A stretch of 25,329 nucleotides of DNA, taken from positions 1 through 25,329 of the forward strand of contig JAEYNY010000187.1 of NCBI GenBank assembly GCA_023412275.1. The letters are read 5' to 3'. The stretch is from Bacillota bacterium. GTDB taxonomy: Bacteria; Bacillota; Clostridia; Acetivibrionales; DSM-1351. Within the stretch, counting starts at the first letter, position 1. Every line of letters starts with the position of its first letter. The translations under genes were made by a program, and so were the position numbers. This document shows positions 24,124-25,329 of the stretch, one piece after another. Under the pieces are notes generated by a model that was not told the origin of the DNA, ran no database searches, and was given only the letters and a program-made list of their open reading frames with translations.

Positions 24124-24819
24124 TTATTCTTCTGTTGTTGAGTTTTGGTCATCATTATTTTCATCGTTCTCATCATTTTCATTAGTGGTTGACGGTTCGG
24201 ATATTTCCATTTTAGAGACTGAAACTTCATAAGCTGTCTTTGTCAAAGTTTCTCCTGACTCAAGCTTTTTTTGATACTCTCTGCTTTGGATTCTTCCCCA
24301 TATTTTAATATTATCTCCGATAGACAGGTTCTGAGAATACCTTGCATTTCTGCCCCAGGCTATGCATGGAATATAGTCTGATTTATTATATGGTCTGTTA
24401 ACCGCCACAAGTATATCTGTTATTTCCCTTCCAAAAGGGGTCATTCTATATATGGGTGATTTACATATATAACCATTCAGATAAATCTGATTAGGATTTT
24501 TTATTCTTTTATCTTCTTCAATAAAAACGATTTCCCTTGCAAAAACAGTAAGCACAAGTTTATTTGACTCACTTTTATAGCTGTTATATGATCTGAATTG
24601 ACCCTCTATTTCCAACAGTGAGCCAATAACAAGCTTCTCCTTTGGAACCAGACGTTCTGAAAATGTAACAGATATTTTATCACTGCTTTCACTTAATCTG
24701 GGTACATCTAATTGAAAAGAATAGAATCCTTCTCCATATACCTCATGACTATATTCAACCTCTGAAACTACTCTTCCTGAAATGGTCACTACGTTATTTT
24801 CTATTACATTCCCGACCAT
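24124..24819 (-). CDS. Tandem OB-fold, single-strand DNA-binding-like protein
   Basis: A 231-residue cytoplasmic protein with two OB-fold domains. The first (about 8-102) begins NVVTISGRVVSEVEYSHEVY and contains LLEIEGQF; the second (about 110-207) has IYLNGYICKSP, ILVAVNRPYNKSDYIPCIAW and GDNIKIWGRIQSREYQKK, the clear SSB pattern. The last 24 residues are Asn/Asp/Glu-rich, but the usual SSB tip (acidic residues then Pro-Phe) that recruits partner proteins is missing. It is therefore not the main replicative SSB; it may be an accessory DNA-binding protein. Bacterial SSBs normally have one OB-fold, so the duplication is notable; similar proteins exist in Clostridia without known role. GGAGTGGGGGG precedes ATG 24819. 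It stands alone between a terminator and an rRNA operon. Confidence 0.8.
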   Translation of the reverse strand: MVGNVIENNVVTISGRVVSEVEYSHEVYGEGFYSFQLDVPRLSESSDKISVTFSERLVPKEKLVIGSLLEIEGQFRSYNSYKSESNKLVLTVFAREIVFIEEDKRIKNPNQIYLNGYICKSPIYRMTPFGREITDILVAVNRPYNKSDYIPCIAWGRNARYSQNLSIGDNIKIWGRIQSREYQKKLESGETLTKTAYEVSVSKMEISEPSTTNENDENDENNDDQNSTTEE

Positions 24820-24880
24820 TTACCCCCCACTCCTCTCTTTTGCTGTTGTGTCTCTCTTTTTTATTTATCTAATGTAATGT

Positions 24881-24897
24881 GTATTCCAAAAGAATAC
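24881..24897. repeat. Short palindrome upstream of the OB-fold gene
   Basis: GTATTC-CAAAA-GAATAC, 6 bp arms around five bases, in the 5' leader about 60 bases before the start codon. It could be an operator or a leader hairpin. No regulator is known to me for it. Confidence 0.4.
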
Positions 24898-24980
24898 GAT
24901 TTAGAATATTTTTTCTTAGTTTTTTAATTTTGTCCATAAGAATGAAGGTGCCTAAAAGCTTTTGCCAAAATAATACAATC

Positions 24981-25009
24981 ATAATATATTATATTACAAA
25001 ATAACTCAA
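24981..25009 (-). promoter_or_regulatory. Candidate promoter of the OB-fold gene
   Basis: -35 TTGAGT (25009-25004), 17-base spacer, -10 TATTAT (24986-24981) on the minus strand; the RNA would have a leader of about 155 bases. In such AT-rich DNA chance matches are likely. The rest of 24820-25205 holds no gene that I can support. Confidence 0.4.
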
Positions 25010-25205
25010 AAAGAAATCATTTATTCTACAAAAATCATCCTCGTTTTTTGGTTGAGTTTCCATTAGTAAGTCTTACCTTTCATTTGACATTACATATTTA
25101 TATATTATTCTTAATGACATGTTTAATTTTATCATAATTTTACATAAAGTGCTATATTTATATATGTTTGGTATCCTTTCAGCTTGAAGTTTATGGAAAT
25201 ACAAC

Positions 25206-25234
25206 AAAGCCTCAAGCAATGAGCTTGAGGCTTT
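25206..25234 (-). terminator. Terminator of the rRNA operon
   Basis: AAAGCCTCAAGC (25206-25217) and GCTTGAGGCTTT (25223-25234) form a perfect 12 bp stem with a five-base loop, starting 9 bases past the 3' end of 5S rRNA. On the minus strand it is followed by TTTGTTGTATTTCC. Confidence 0.85.
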
Positions 25235-25242
25235 CATATAAA

Positions 25243-25329
25243 TCTGGCAGAGATCTACTTTCCCGGGCCGTTTCCAGCCAAGTATTATCGACACTGAGAT
25301 GCTTAACTGCCGTGTTCGGTATGGGAACG
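25243..25329 (-). rRNA. rrf: 5S ribosomal RNA (5' part outside window)
   Basis: About 87 bases of the 3' part are present on the minus strand. Conserved 5S segments are visible: CGTTCCCATACCGAACACGG at the window edge, then GTTAAGC, and the 3' end GGGAAAGTAGATCTCTGCCAGA-like helix strand. The first 30 or so bases and the 16S/23S genes lie to the right, so an rRNA operon is read into this window. Confidence 0.93.

Noticed and set aside
25073..25294. 73-codon minus-strand open frame
   Set aside because: It overlaps the 5S rRNA 3' end and the rRNA terminator, so it is a chance frame.
1..25329. CRISPR arrays, insertion sequences, prophage or defence-system genes
   Set aside because: No regularly spaced repeats, transposase, cas, restriction or phage structural genes were seen on either strand; only the helicase-tail remnant and the barstar gene point to accessory DNA.

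Overview
The window looks like chromosomal DNA of a low-GC, anaerobic, spore-former-type Firmicute of class Clostridia. The gene order priA-def-fmt-(Zn peptidase/DUF116)-rsmB-rlmN-stp-prkC-rsgA-rpe-thiN is a clostridial housekeeping order, the ribosome binding sites are GGAGG-like, and TTG/GTG starts are frequent. A Ruminiclostridium/Clostridium cluster III relative is my best guess, but that is recall and was not tested. Almost everything lies on the minus strand, so it is easiest to read from the right end to the left.

Right end (25329 to 24124): the 3' part of a 5S rRNA, closing an rRNA operon that enters from the right, with its terminator. About 390 bases of AT-rich spacer follow, then a gene for a protein with two tandem OB folds that resembles single-strand DNA-binding protein. 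A strong bidirectional terminator separates it from the only long plus-strand gene, an NDH-2-type NADH dehydrogenase fused to a DoxX-like membrane domain (22296-24050).

Redox block (24050 to 19222): divergent from ndh2 are an ApbE flavin transferase lipoprotein, a membrane-anchored NusG-domain-II protein (EetA-like), a Gx-type membrane protein (EetB-like) and a polyprenyl diphosphate synthase. With ndh2 this is most of the core of the flavin-based extracellular electron transfer locus known from Listeria. The flavinylated lipoprotein (PplA type), the DHNA prenyltransferase (DmkA type) and the flavin-exporting ECF components are not in the window.

Housekeeping block (19176 to 6406): priA, def, fmt, a DUF116 protein, a YugP-like zinc peptidase, rsmB, rlmN, a PP2C phosphatase, a PASTA kinase, rsgA, rpe and thiN. 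Gaps are 0-45 bases and several genes overlap. A good promoter sits at the end of hepT, so this block can be transcribed apart from the redox genes. It links replication restart, N-terminal methionine processing, rRNA methylation, ribosome assembly and cell-wall-sensing phosphorylation.

Accessory stretch (6378 to 4093): a tRNA-Ala(GGC) with its own promoter and terminator is followed directly by the decayed tail of what looks like a large conjugative-element helicase/methylase. Next come an orphan barstar-family gene with its own promoter and terminator, a frameshifted two-helix membrane gene and a frameshifted secreted-protein gene. This is a degraded island next to a tRNA.

Left end (4069 to 1): a complete T-box riboswitch whose specifier reads ATG (Met) controls a four-gene polar amino-acid ABC transporter, which is therefore probably a methionine (or related sulfur compound) importer. 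After a 440-base spacer with a long inverted repeat comes the 5' part of a gene for a glycyl-radical-enzyme activase (radical SAM plus two ferredoxin-like clusters), cut by the window edge. No CRISPR array, insertion sequence or replication origin was seen.
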